NCBI RefSeq assembly: GCF_963678635.1
Contig: NC_087064.1
Coordinates: forward strand, 19,890,509 to 19,950,508
Source: Symsagittifera roscoffensis
Taxonomy: Eukaryota > Xenacoelomorpha > Acoela > Convolutidae
Reading direction: 5' to 3'
DNA: 60,000 nucleotides
Position 1 is the first letter of the stretch. Each line of letters starts with the position of its first letter. The translations under genes and the position numbers were made by a program. This document shows, in pieces, positions 29,391-39,579 of the stretch. Below the pieces are notes generated by a model. That model made no database searches, was not told where the DNA came from, and was given only the letters and a program-made list of their open reading frames with translations.

Positions 29391-31729
29391 TGAGTCTAGC
29401 TAGTAGGAAAGATGCCACCTGTTTCTTGAGGTGGATCATGTCAATGATGTCTGACACCACCGTCCAGATGTGCCACCAGAGAGCGATAGGAAGCAAGACA
29501 ACGGATAGTAAAGTCTCCACCGTCATCCTGAATGTGTACCAGAGTACTGGGATCGCCAGGGGGACGGCTCAAAGCAGTCTCTAGAGAACCATGGAAAGCT
29601 TGATGAAATACGGATGTTCTCCAACTAGAAATTCGGCGAGGATCATGATGTGCATCGCAACCTGGCTCTTGCAGAAGACTACTCAAGGCGTACGAAACGG
29701 GGGAGAAAATCAATAAGTGTCTGGAGTGATGGGGATAACTTACAACCCTTTCTTGGACTCGGAGGCTGGAAACGCTTGCATGACTTTTGAATTGAAGGAA
29801 TTGTTAAAGTTCTGGACGGAGAAAACAGTTGAGATTGACCCGACGGAAAGGGAAAGACCGAGCCTAGGTCTGCTACTTAAAAAGATGCCGGAAGTTATCA
29901 GTGTGCCGCGTTCGGACAAAAAGGTCGAACTAAGACTGGGAAGCGGAGACGACGTGTTGTCTACGAATTTGGGGACCGTTTGGAAGTTGCTGAGACCATC
30001 TTGGTGCCCACATTCCCACGCGAGCCTGATCGAAGAAGTTACGGAGCGGTTGAGATTATCGCCAGCGAAGGATGAAGATTTGAGCAATTTGAATGTAGTG
30101 CATAAATTGATCCTACCTCATCAAGGGGAATCGGAGGGAGCAACGGGTAAGCTGGACAAGCTGGTGAAGGTGGAGAGCATTCTTGTGATGGGAGGTCCTG
30201 TATCAGAATACAATCCTTTTAAAGGGAGGATTTAGCCACTTGGTTCGGTGACATCACGGAGAAGGAGAAGAGCGAAGTGCAGATAGTGGCTGAATGCTAC
30301 GCGAGCACCACTGTAAATATAGCGACGGCATTGGGTTTTTTTTTCGATGATGTGCGGCTTACAATCTCTAGAGGTGCTAAAGTCCGAACACCATTTGGTG
30401 ACAGCGTTAAGTGTGGAGTATTGGCCAGGAGTGTTGCAAATCATCCAGAAGCACATCAAGGGATGGAAGGTCGGTCTTGAGGCGGAGAAGGGATTTCCCG
30501 TGAGCGAGGCCTACAGTTTATCAACGAATGTGAAGTCTCTGGTGGGATCAGTCGTGGCCAACCTGTGCGGAAGCCATTATCCATTACACATGGTGATGAT
30601 GGAAGCATCTAGTCAGAGGGTGTTAATCGACCAATCTTTCTCGGTGCCCAAGTGTGTGCGATTGGCACGAATGTCGCATCACTCGCATCGGCTGTTGCGG
30701 AAGATACTAGGAGCAGTGCCTGGAGATCGAAGAGAGGACTTGAGTGAGATCTGGGGGGAAGAACTTTGGAGTCTAGAAAAAAAATACGAGTGACTTTGAA
30801 ATGGAGGTTACCATTGGAAAGGCGATGAATAGTGCCCCAGCCATGGAAGTAAGCAACGTGAAGCATGAGAAGATGATGGAGTTTGAACCTCTGTCGGAAT
30901 CTTCGTGAGAGTGCAACCTCCGCAGCATCAACGTGACACACGGGGAATGCCAATGCCATTATCTGGCACAGACGGTTTGGTACCCGGAGCACTCAAACCT
31001 CTGCTTGATATGTGATGTGGAAGAAATTCGGTCAATAGGGCTACCCAATTATCAGCAGAAGGTCACTCGTTTTGTGGTGAGCTCAATGCTGGCGTTGAGA
31101 TAGATCGAGGAGAACGTGACGAAATATCGATGGTCGAGGGCACCAACAGTGGAGTCAATACATGCCATCGACTACAGCCGGAGGCTTGAGTTGTTCGAGA
31201 CTGCGTGTAAAGTATTCGCTGTGACCAAGGAGGTGAGGCACGTGTGGAGTCGCATAAGAATCTTTTCATGGTTTCGGTCTGACGTCTTGATTGTACACGG
31301 TGACGAAGAATCACATGAAGAAGCATCAGAAAAAATATTGACAGTTCGTTGCCGAGATCGGGCCAGAGGCCTTCAAGAGACCCTTGCTAACTCATCGTAA
31401 TGCGATAACCACGGGCTGGGAAAAGGGTTGGTAGATTGTCTAGAGATAATACCAAGGCGAGGGAATAGATATTGGAGGAGGATCTGGCGAAGAACGTGAG
31501 CTTGAGTTTGCACATTTCCTTTTACTCGAACAGGGAATCTAAAGTGAAGGGTCTACCAAATCAGGCGAAAAGATTACAAGAGCAGAAGGAATGGATGCGA
31601 GCCTACAAACAGCTGAAGGCATGGGAGGAGATCGTGATCAGATCCGATGATGAGGAAGAACTGGCGAGGCAAATTACGGTGTCGAGTGTTTCAGGACCCA
31701 GTACTGCGAAGACGAGGGGCACAAACTGA
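29391..31729 (+). pseudogene. last decayed coding region of the giant element, function unknown
   Basis: Open pieces run at 29717-30235 (172 codons), 30347-30793 (148), 31116-31400 and 31472-31729, linked by single frame changes. They are helical, with many Leu, Lys and Glu residues. Around 30905-31010 a Cys/His-rich patch (C, CQCH, LCLIC) could be a degraded zinc-binding module. No family is recognised. The coding-like composition ends abruptly near 31735, which I take as the right end of the plus-strand LTR family. Confidence 0.45.
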
Positions 31730-33185
31730 ACATGCTATTCAGGGGTTGGTTCTTGAGTCCTGAGTAGAGAAAGAAAAAGAGGCTTGAGTGTGAACTCAAA
31801 TGAAATCTGAGGTCTAGGAAAAGAAAATTTAAAAAAATTATTATTGTTATTAGTATACTTTATCTACTATATAAAGCAAAATGCTGCATGACAATTTTCT
31901 GAACGGACAGAACAAGAAAAATTTTAATGATAGCTTATAAAGCAGAAATTCAGGGTGCAGTTGAACGCAGAGTTGGATTGCTGTTCAGCGATAATGTGAC
32001 AATTTTGCATGGCTGTGAATTTTGTGGTATAGATAAAGCTAAATCTGCTGCAAACATCTGCAAATGACCACAGGCACTGTATCTTGAGACGCACTCAACA
32101 TCCTGGGGGCTCACCGACAGACGACGACACGCAATGAGGACATCGACCTTGAGTCCGGGAAGTATGTGCCGGTCGATCATTTTTAGAAGTTTGACCTTGA
32201 GCAACGTTTAGCTTTGATTTTGGGGTGAAATGCAATTTTTCAAAGTTTCGAATTGAGCTTGTCATGCTCAATTTTCTCGCGAAAACTGAAAATACGAGAA
32301 AATAAGATCAGAAGAATCAAACTATAATCGCGGGAAGTAGTCCAAATAATAGAAGCGTGAAATTGAAATTCGCAATTTCGCCATATAAATCAAACGAGGG
32401 TAGAGCTGTCTTATTCTTGGAAAAAGATCGAGAGTGACGTGAACAAACAGTGTCGGGAACAAATATAGAAGATCGAGTGGACCAGAGTGAACCTTCGGTG
32501 GAAAGGAGGACAACTGAAGTTGCCCAAGTTTCCAAATAGAAAACTTAAGTCTTGAGTTAAAAATTATTCATTTCAAACTTCTTGAGTTAGACTTGGTTAC
32601 CGCATTAATTCTAGACTTACTTGATAAATTAGTTACTCGATTCTAGAAATGGTGTCGGTATGTAAGTACCCAATTTAATTTTCTTGAGTGTGTTTTACTT
32701 TATTATTTTGAGTTACGGAGAGTTTTAGTTTGATCCATCTGAAATGGACAAATGTCCACTGTCTAAAAAATTAACTGTATACGTAAAGTTCCGACCCTGT
32801 TTTTAACGGCGTTCGTGTTTTTTAGGTATTTTGAGCTCTGAGCTTGGGCACGTTCTTGTTTCTAGAGTGAGGGATTATTTTGGTAGTAACCTTTAAGCCG
32901 TAACGCGGTTTGTAGTCTCATATCGCAAATGAACCGAATTGTCTCCAACCGCTTGAGGTAGAAAAACACAAGAGATAGTGTCCCTGACTTTTGAGCCAAT
33001 GGTTATAGGGCCTATTTTTCTTTAACCTCATATGTGACTTAAGTAGGCGTCTGTTACACTCTAAATAGTTGTGTCTTTTATCTTCTTTATCAAAATTTTT
33101 CGAACGATGCATTTTTAGCTAATTAATTCCTGTTTGTCCAAGAGACATCAAGACAAAATTTCACCAGATCCCAGTAAAAATAACG
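31730..33185. other. 1.4 kb of AT-rich sequence without a recognised gene
   Basis: There are no convincing coding frames. The heptamer CTTGAGT recurs (for example near 31752, 31781, 32552, 32580 and 32682) but also occurs in the giant element. An 84-codon minus-strand frame at 31950-32204 is protein-like in composition, but I cannot place it. Confidence 0.3.
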
Positions 33186-34206
33186 AGTCAAGTCCCAGAG
33201 GGATCGGTTCTTGCTAGTTTGTTCTTTTTAATGTACATAGCAGTTCTCCCGGCAGCCAAATGTGGCTTGGGCGTTTCTTCCGCTCGTCTACTCGCTTTAC
33301 CCGCTTTCTTAGCCTCAGCAGTAGAAGCGAAAAATTGAAATGGCTCCGGAAAATGAAATCCAAAAAATTGGACAGAGTCAATTTTTGACAGCGAAATTGC
33401 AGACTTGATTTTACGAGTCGAACCAACGGACCTAAAAAGATTCAACGCGTTCCAAGATAGATTTGGCTCCCAATGGTTAAACGTCTTCCCGTGCAAAAAC
33501 TTACGGTTAAAACTGTCAAACCAACAAGTCATAATTGCGATAGGACTTCGATTAGGCTCATAAATATGCGAAAGGCATAAATGCGTGTGCGGAAAAGACA
33601 TTACCGAGCATGCTTGGCTTGGTCTTTCTTGCCTAATAAATGCAGGGAGGTTCTCTAGGCATTCAAACCTGAATGCCTTTATAATGCAGAGTTTATCTTC
33701 TACCCACATTCCGTCTGTCTTAGAACCACGACACCTCTACAGGACCAATCAGAAGTGACCAGACGGTTTGACGCTCGTTCCATGGGCTGTTGGTAAGCAG
33801 CTCTTGTGGGATGTAACGGTAGACTCCTTAGCTCCTTGTATGATTAATGACGGGTCTGTTTGTAACCCTGGTATGGCTGCCGCTGAAATGGAAGAGCGAA
33901 AAAATGACAAGTATAAAGATCTTGTAGATGATGGATATCTTTTTCAACCGCTAGCTTTTGAGATTCATGGCGCGGCCGGCCCCAGCACAGAAATTTTTTT
34001 GAGCAAGCTTTGTAAGAACCTAAGCATACGCACTGAGGAATCCAGAGAAGGCAGCTTTTTAAACCATAAAATCTCCCTGGCAATACAGATTGTGAACGCC
34101 GCTTGCGTACTCGGAACAAAAAATGGCAAAAATAACTTTCGACGAAATTTTTTATTTGTAACACTTGTATATTATATTTTCTCGTGTCGAGTTTCGCGTT
34201 CTTATT
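33186..34206 (+). pseudogene. remnant of a reverse transcriptase with restriction-like endonuclease
   Basis: One frame runs for about 340 codons with only four single-base stops (33336, 33354, 33561, 33756). It starts in an RT motif-B-like sequence (QVPEGSVLASLFFLMYI) and passes straight to a thumb-type GLGVSSARLLALPAFLAS. A Cys/His cluster (CERHKCVCG, about 33564-33590) and then a PD-(D/E)XK-like core follow: PDGLTLVPW, then WDVTVDSLAP at ~33810. The segment of RT between motif B and the thumb, including the catalytic YxDD, is missing. Retention of one frame over 1 kb with few lesions suggests moderate age. It belongs to the same broad group as the element at 34540-38161 but is clearly a different lineage. 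Confidence 0.7.
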
Positions 34207-34539
34207 GAAGAAAAGTAACCCTTATCGATTTTAATTGAAAAGGACATCAACACTTGTCATCTTCTTTTATCATTATCACTTCCATATCTAGAAAATTCCC
34301 AAAGGTTTTGACTGGAATACGTGATGAAGGGACTCCTGACTGTAACCTCGGTTACTATGATATTTTTGACATTCTGATTACCTTTTTAATGTACATTAAC
34401 GACATTACCTCTACCTGTTATGTTTTACCTTGTTTTTGTTTTGTATCTCCACCATTATCTGTCGATGATTCGAGATTCTTGTTCGTTATTTTATTTTCTA
34501 TCCATTTTCATAGATAGATAGATAGATAGATAGATACTT
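34207..34539. repeat. spacer with a (TAGA)n microsatellite
   Basis: Most of this spacer holds nothing I recognise. It ends in about six and a half TAGA units at 34511-34536, immediately before the inverted repeat of the next element. Confidence 0.8.
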
Positions 34540-34635
34540 AAATTCGAATTCATTATTGATAATATATGTCGTTTTTACTCCATGACCTATTCACTAAATT
34601 ATATAATTATATAATTACCGAATACACAACAAACA
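34540..34635 (+). repeat. left terminal inverted repeat of the RT-endonuclease element
   Basis: This 96-base segment beginning AAATTCGAATTCATTATTGA is repeated in inverted orientation at 38074-38161. The two arms differ by one substitution (G versus T in CCAT(G/T)ACC) and a 10-base tandem repeat of ATATAATTAT present only on the left. Such identity over ~88 aligned bases indicates a recent event or active homogenisation. Confidence 0.9.
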
Positions 34636-34665
34636 TTCACTAAATTATTCCCTCCTACGTTAGGC

Positions 34666-37287
34666 ATGCAATTGTTTGCCTCTTTCTTCTCGACAGTGTT
34701 TCTGGTTTTAGCTTTCAACCGTGTGCAGAACGGTCACAGCCCTGTTGGATCTACACACATGCTGCTGCTGGCTCGCGAGAAACCTGATCCACAATCACGA
34801 CAAGAACTGCGGTCACGCAAAGTTAAACTCAACTCAAAGTTGTCGTTTTATAACATTTCTATGCTCCTTCTTTTATGCGCTGGTGATATTGAAAGTAATC
34901 CTGGTCCGTCTGTCGACCCTACTCAGTTGTCCAGATTTTTTAACGCCGCGGAGATCTTAGTCGGGTCGTCTGTTGCCATCTCGGACCTAACCTCCGGTAT
35001 CTATGATGCTTCTATCCTCAAAGTTGACAACGTTCGCTTCTTTGCTCACTTTCGTGGTTGGAATAAAAGCTCTGACTCCTGGGTCAACCTTGATCAAATT
35101 TTCCGGCTCCCTGATGGTTATGTTCCGATAGGCCGGAATTCTCGCGGTCCTATTTGCCTTCTCGCGTCTCCTGTATCCAGTCCTATCTCTGTCGCTTTAA
35201 CGAGTTCTCCTTCTCGGGATGCTCCTGTTAGCTCTGGCCTCTCTCAAGCGATGTCAAGTATGACAATCTCGGCTGAGCTCGCCGAAAGCGCTGTGCCGGA
35301 TCTTTCTGAAGTCATGTCTTCCAGAGTTGACACTGTCCGGTTCGTTCCGATTTCTCTTCGTAACGAGTGGTCTGAGGTTGTTGGTCACGCCCTTGACAAC
35401 TGCGCCACCGCTCCGGACAATCTGAAAAACTGGACTCGGTTGCTCATGCTCCCCAAATGCAACTTGAAAGCGCCTCGCCGCGGAGGCAAGTCTCACGCCG
35501 CTAATAACTGCAGAGACATTCGCCAAAGAATCAAGTCCTGGAAGGAGGGCAATATTTCGGACCTCTGGTCTAACGCTACCAAAAGACCTAAAGAGCGAAC
35601 GAAGAAAAACAGCAAACCTTCTCCTGACTTTAATGTCCACAGAGCCAAAGAGCTAGCAGGCCTCGGTCAGTTCGGCAGAGCAGCTAAAGCCCTGTGTTCT
35701 GATGGCCTCGTGTCCAAAAGTGACGAGTCGCTTAAGGACCTTCGCAGTCTTCATCCTTCCGCTGACCCTCCTGTCTTTTCTGGCCGGGATGAATCCCCTC
35801 TTGCCTACCAATTCGAATCTGAGTTCGTTCATAAGTCTCTCAAAAGTTTCCCGAGCGGCACTGCTGCCGGTCCTTCGCGCTGGTTTCCTGAGCACTTTGT
35901 TCACGCCGTTGAGTGCCCCACTCCTCAGACTGCTGCCAGAACGTTAGAGTCTCTCAACAGGGTTGTTAACATCCTCGCTGCCGGGCAAGCCCCTTCTAGT
36001 CTCTCTCCGTGGCTGTGCAGTGCGAATCTCTTTGCCACCGCTAAACCCAAGGGTGGTGTCCGGCCTATTGCGGTCGGCGAAGTGCTCCGAAGGCTCACTG
36101 CTAAATGCCTTGCTAAAGCCGCCAACGCTGAAGCTCGTGATTTCCTGTGTCCTCACCAGCTTGGAGTCGCTACCAGCGGTGGCTCGGAAGCCATCGTCCA
36201 CGCTACTAAAATGACAGTCAAAAAGTGCTCGGAACATGGTCACCAAGGCGTCTTAACAGTGGATTTTGAGAACGCTTTCAACACATTAGACCGCACCGAG
36301 ATCCTCCTTCAAGTTCGCAACCGTCTTCCCGGTCTCTCCGCCTTTGTTGAGTTTACCTACAGTCACCACAGTCGTCTGCTGTTCGAGGATGTCATTCTCA
36401 ACAGCGAGAAAGGAGTTCAACAGGGGGATCCGCTAGGGCCACTCATTTTTGCGGTCACCCTGCACTCTGTTGTCGAATCTCTCAAGTCGGAAGTCCCCGG
36501 TCTCACCCTCAACTGCTGGTACCTTGATGATGGTATTTGTGCCGGCGACGAAGACTCCTTGCTCAAGGCTCTCGAATTCATCACTTCCAACGGCTTGCAT
36601 CTCGGCCTCAAAGTCAAGCACAGTAAGTGTGAGTTGTGGGCCCCTGTGGAGTTCTCGTCCATCCCCGTTTCTATCCCGAGAGCAGCGTCTAATGGCTTCG
36701 AGCTTCTTGGCGCCCCCATTGGTGATACTGAGTTCTCAGTTAAAGTCCTGGACAAACGCATCTCGAAAGCCACCAAATGTCTTGAAAAGTTACCTCTTCT
36801 TGATGACCCCCAGCTCTCACTTGGATTCACTCGCACTTGCCTTGCTGCTCCCAAGCTGACGTACTCTCTTCGCACTCAGCCGCCCTCTCAGCCTGTCGCA
36901 GCTTCCCTGCAAGTTTTTGATGAACTCCTCCGCGATGCTCTTTCTGTCATAGTTGGCTCACCTGTTCCTGATCTTGCCTGGTCCCAGTCTTCCCTGCCTA
37001 TCAAAGATGGCGGACTTGGCGTCCGGCAAGCTTGCGACCAACACATCCCTGCCTTCCTAGGGTCTTCGTGTCAGTCAGCTCATTTGGTCTCGTTTCTAAC
37101 CGAATGCGACATCACTGATACGCCGGAGTTCCTGCGTGCCTCTAACGACTTCTGTGAACAGTCTGGAAGCGTTAACACTCCCGGTTTTACTCAAGAAGCT
37201 TTCCAAGAGAAACTCGATAAGGCCACCTACAACGCTTTCTTCTCGTCTCTTCCCGATTCCCGCGAGGCTTACCGCAGTCCCCATTAA
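34666..37287 (+). CDS. 2A + chromo-barrel-like + reverse transcriptase protein of the inverted-repeat element
   Basis: The 873-codon frame starts at ATG 34666. Residues 1-20 are hydrophobic and signal-like. Residues ~62-81 form a 2A-like skipping peptide (LLLCAGDIESNPGP), which would separate the leader from the rest. Residues ~97-150 (YDASILKV, FAHFRGWNKSSDSWV) match the chromo-barrel/Tudor-knot fold of MRG15/MSL3-type proteins, which bind methylated histones. A basic linker leads to the RT, with motif A DFENAF (~533), motif B QQGDPLGP (~585) and motif C YLDD (619-622), then a thumb segment GGLGV (~783). The frame stops at 37285-37287 through what looks like a one-base loss near 37260; the endonuclease follows in the neighbouring frame. 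Codon use is GC-rich against an AT-rich background. RT-endonuclease proteins of this type are known from diverse invertebrates. Confidence 0.85.
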   Translation: MQLFASFFSTVFLVLAFNRVQNGHSPVGSTHMLLLAREKPDPQSRQELRSRKVKLNSKLSFYNISMLLLLCAGDIESNPGPSVDPTQLSRFFNAAEILVGSSVAISDLTSGIYDASILKVDNVRFFAHFRGWNKSSDSWVNLDQIFRLPDGYVPIGRNSRGPICLLASPVSSPISVALTSSPSRDAPVSSGLSQAMSSMTISAELAESAVPDLSEVMSSRVDTVRFVPISLRNEWSEVVGHALDNCATAPDNLKNWTRLLMLPKCNLKAPRRGGKSHAANNCRDIRQRIKSWKEGNISDLWSNATKRPKERTKKNSKPSPDFNVHRAKELAGLGQFGRAAKALCSDGLVSKSDESLKDLRSLHPSADPPVFSGRDESPLAYQFESEFVHKSLKSFPSGTAAGPSRWFPEHFVHAVECPTPQTAARTLESLNRVVNILAAGQAPSSLSPWLCSANLFATAKPKGGVRPIAVGEVLRRLTAKCLAKAANAEARDFLCPHQLGVATSGGSEAIVHATKMTVKKCSEHGHQGVLTVDFENAFNTLDRTEILLQVRNRLPGLSAFVEFTYSHHSRLLFEDVILNSEKGVQQGDPLGPLIFAVTLHSVVESLKSEVPGLTLNCWYLDDGICAGDEDSLLKALEFITSNGLHLGLKVKHSKCELWAPVEFSSIPVSIPRAASNGFELLGAPIGDTEFSVKVLDKRISKATKCLEKLPLLDDPQLSLGFTRTCLAAPKLTYSLRTQPPSQPVAASLQVFDELLRDALSVIVGSPVPDLAWSQSSLPIKDGGLGVRQACDQHIPAFLGSSCQSAHLVSFLTECDITDTPEFLRASNDFCEQSGSVNTPGFTQEAFQEKLDKATYNAFFSSLPDSREAYRSPH

Positions 37288-37942
37288 AGGTCTTGGCCTG
37301 CACTTGCTTCCTGCTGAGTTCCAAGCTGCTGTCAGATACCGCCTTGGTCTTCCTGTGTTCGCATCTGCTCGTAGGTGCCCCGCGTGTCCGTCTGGCATTC
37401 TGGACGTCCTCGGGGACCACGCTGTCGCTTGTGGGGGGAGTGGTGGCCGGATCTCCCGTCACGACAGACTACGGGACTTTATTTTCAATGCTACCACGGC
37501 TGCCTCTTTAGCCCCCATCAAGGAGCAACGAAACCTCATCCCTGGAAAACGGTCCAAACCCGGCGATATTTTTGTCCCTACTTGGAGCGCTGGTCGCCCA
37601 GCTGCTTTCGACGTCACCGTGACATCCCCGCTGCAGTTATCTCTTCTCTTTCGTGCGGCGGAGACCCCCGGGGCGTCCCTGGAAGTTGCTGAGGACCGCA
37701 AATTTTCGAAACACGAGAAAAACTGTGAGGAACAAGGAATCAGTTTTTTCCCGTTAGCAGTCGAAACGCTCGGGGGTTGGTCCGCTTTAGCTATCAAAAC
37801 CCTCAAGTCAGTTGCTATCCTCGCTGATGCCAGACGTTCTGGTTCACGTGACGCTCGTGTTGCCCCAGTTCGCCTTCTCCAGAGCCTCTCAGTGTGCCTC
37901 ATGAGAGGAAACGCCACTATGATTGTCAGTCGGGCCATCTAG
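37262..37942 (+). CDS. restriction-like endonuclease domain, continuation of the RT frame after a one-base shift
   Basis: The open frame covers 37136-37942, but the meaningful part starts near 37262, where homology passes from the RT frame. It encodes a zinc-binding motif, CPACPSG...GDHAVAC (CX2C, H, C), then a conserved RHDRLRDF, and a PD-(D/E)XK-like core (PGDIFVPTW followed by AAFDVTVTSP), ending with a helical segment. Such endonucleases nick the target for target-primed reverse transcription in R2/R4/NeSL-type elements. It probably formed one ~1090-residue protein with the upstream RT; the break is the only lesion I see. A sequencing error or programmed frameshifting would explain it equally well. 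Confidence 0.8.
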   Translation, partial: ARLTAVPIKGLGLHLLPAEFQAAVRYRLGLPVFASARRCPACPSGILDVLGDHAVACGGSGGRISRHDRLRDFIFNATTAASLAPIKEQRNLIPGKRSKPGDIFVPTWSAGRPAAFDVTVTSPLQLSLLFRAAETPGASLEVAEDRKFSKHEKNCEEQGISFFPLAVETLGGWSALAIKTLKSVAILADARRSGSRDARVAPVRLLQSLSVCLMRGNATMIVSRAI

Positions 37943-38073
37943 TCTTGTGCAGTTTATTACGTTTTTGCCTTCCCAATTCTGGTGCTCCATTGTTCCTTTG
38001 CTGTTAGTGCATTACCCCTCTCTTTTCAATCCTCAATGGTTCATCCCACATTTGTTGTTTGTTTTGTATTCGG

Positions 38074-38161
38074 TGTTTGTTGTGTATTCGGTAATTATAT
38101 AATTTAGTGAATAGGTAATGGAGTAAAAACGACATATATTATCAATAATGAATTCGAATTT
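38074..38161 (-). repeat. right terminal inverted repeat of the RT-endonuclease element
   Basis: The inverted counterpart of 34540-34635. A 12-base direct repeat, GATACTTAAATT, lies at 34533-34544 (overlapping the left arm by 5 bases) and again at 38167-38178, five bases beyond the right arm. This may be a target-site duplication, although its overlap with the arm leaves the exact borders uncertain. Confidence 0.85.
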
Positions 38162-38389
38162 GTTATGATACTTAAATTAGTTATAGAATGACATCTATAA
38201 ATAGTAATAAGACAACAAGTTAAAATATATGTCATTAAACTATATATCATGAGTAGCCATTTGGAGTGACCAAGACAAATTATCCCTTAGTGTTAATTAA
38301 TGCAAACACATAACGATAGGTCATATAATCAATTCACTTTTTCTTAACGGCCAAATTAAAAAGATAAAAATAAAACCAAAAAATTTTCA

Positions 38390-39142
38390 GGCATCAGAAT
38401 ATGCTACGACCTGAAATGGTACGAACAAATCGAATAGGCGTCAAGAAAAGCAATGATCATCTTCTTGGTAAAACATAATTTCTCTTTTCTGTCCGAAAAT
38501 TAAAGGATTCAAATATACAAATTCAATTGATATTACCAATCTTTATATACGGCAGTCAATGTTGGTCGGCTAAAATCTCATACCAGAAAATCTTGAAAAC
38601 TTGCAAAAGCGTGTTTTAAACTGGGCAGCGTGATCTAAGGGCTACAAATGTAGTCGTATGAAAAGTAAGCTTTTGGCTTTCTCCCAAAGAATGCAACCAC
38701 AGGACCTCTTTTGTCTCTCGATATTAACTTATGGTTTTTACGACTGATATTAGCAAATATGTCTGTTTCAGTGACACATCCCGAGATTCGAGATCCAGTG
38801 GCTGTTTAATTTTTGGTCCATTCTCTCTCAGTTAAGAAAATTAGTCGGCACAGTTTTTCCTTCGGACATCAGCTCTAATAAACAGGCTTCCTAAGGATGT
38901 CTTTTTCAGCATCCAGGAAGGATTAAAGCCAAGGCTAAACAGATAGCCTTCAAGTTCTTCAAAACCCGCTACAACGAATCGGATTCATGCACTTGGCGGA
39001 TATTATGTGGCTGCAACAACTGTAGAGATTTAAAGAAACTAAACTTTAACAACTGAAACACGAACGTTGAACCTCCCAATCACTGGGTTTTATGCGAACC
39101 CTTGGATTAGTCCTAAATCCTTTGTTATTATTACTATTATAG
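38390..39142 (+). pseudogene. 3' remnant of a CR1/Daphne-like LINE
   Basis: Decayed coding sequence in shifting frames includes LILPIFIYGSQCWSAK (~38525-38575), typical of the thumb region of APE-type LINEs, and ends with NESDSCTWRILCGCNNC (~38975-39025), the Cys-rich C-terminus of such ORF2 proteins, before a TGA at 39054. A 3' UTR follows with AACCCTTGGATTAGTCCTAA and a (TAT)n-like tail at ~39124-39142. The same 3' terminal pattern recurs in the minus-strand LINE at 48.5 kb. The 5' part is lost. Between 39143 and 39580 I see nothing recognisable. Confidence 0.6.
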
Positions 39143-39579
39143 ATATGGCATCGTCTCCTTCAAATTTATAATGATCTTGCCATTGATACTTGGAAAATTT
39201 TAACCAGAAGTCTCAGAACTCAAGTATTGGGACCCAAATCCAGGGTATTATTCGCCGAACGCATAATAAAACTAAAATCATTAGAATAGACGAACGCCGA
39301 TGAAAGGACTCAACTGTAGGACAATAACCAACGCAGTGTGGATATGAGGGCACGATTGTGTGAATGTCATGGGAGCATATAGACGAAGTTTACACCAACG
39401 CCAAGCTACTGACATTAGAAGCGCTTCGCATTTGGAAATTAGTCCGTGATTATGCGTCCATATATGTTAAATTTTTCAACTGCCAACAACGTGCTAAATT
39501 TCTGAGAGTTTGTCTAGAAAAAAAATATTATACCTGATTTTTTGAGGCTCAGGGTACCGGAAAATGGGGTTTTTTTGAT

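Noticed and set aside
33188-33709. 173-codon minus-strand frame
   Set aside because: Antisense to the RT-endonuclease remnant, whose plus-strand motifs are clear; no recognisable features of its own.
34254-34517. Frame with FLMYINDI resembling RT motif B
   Set aside because: Only eight residues match and the rest is Phe/Ser-rich without any other RT motif; likely chance or an unreadable trace of the upstream remnant.
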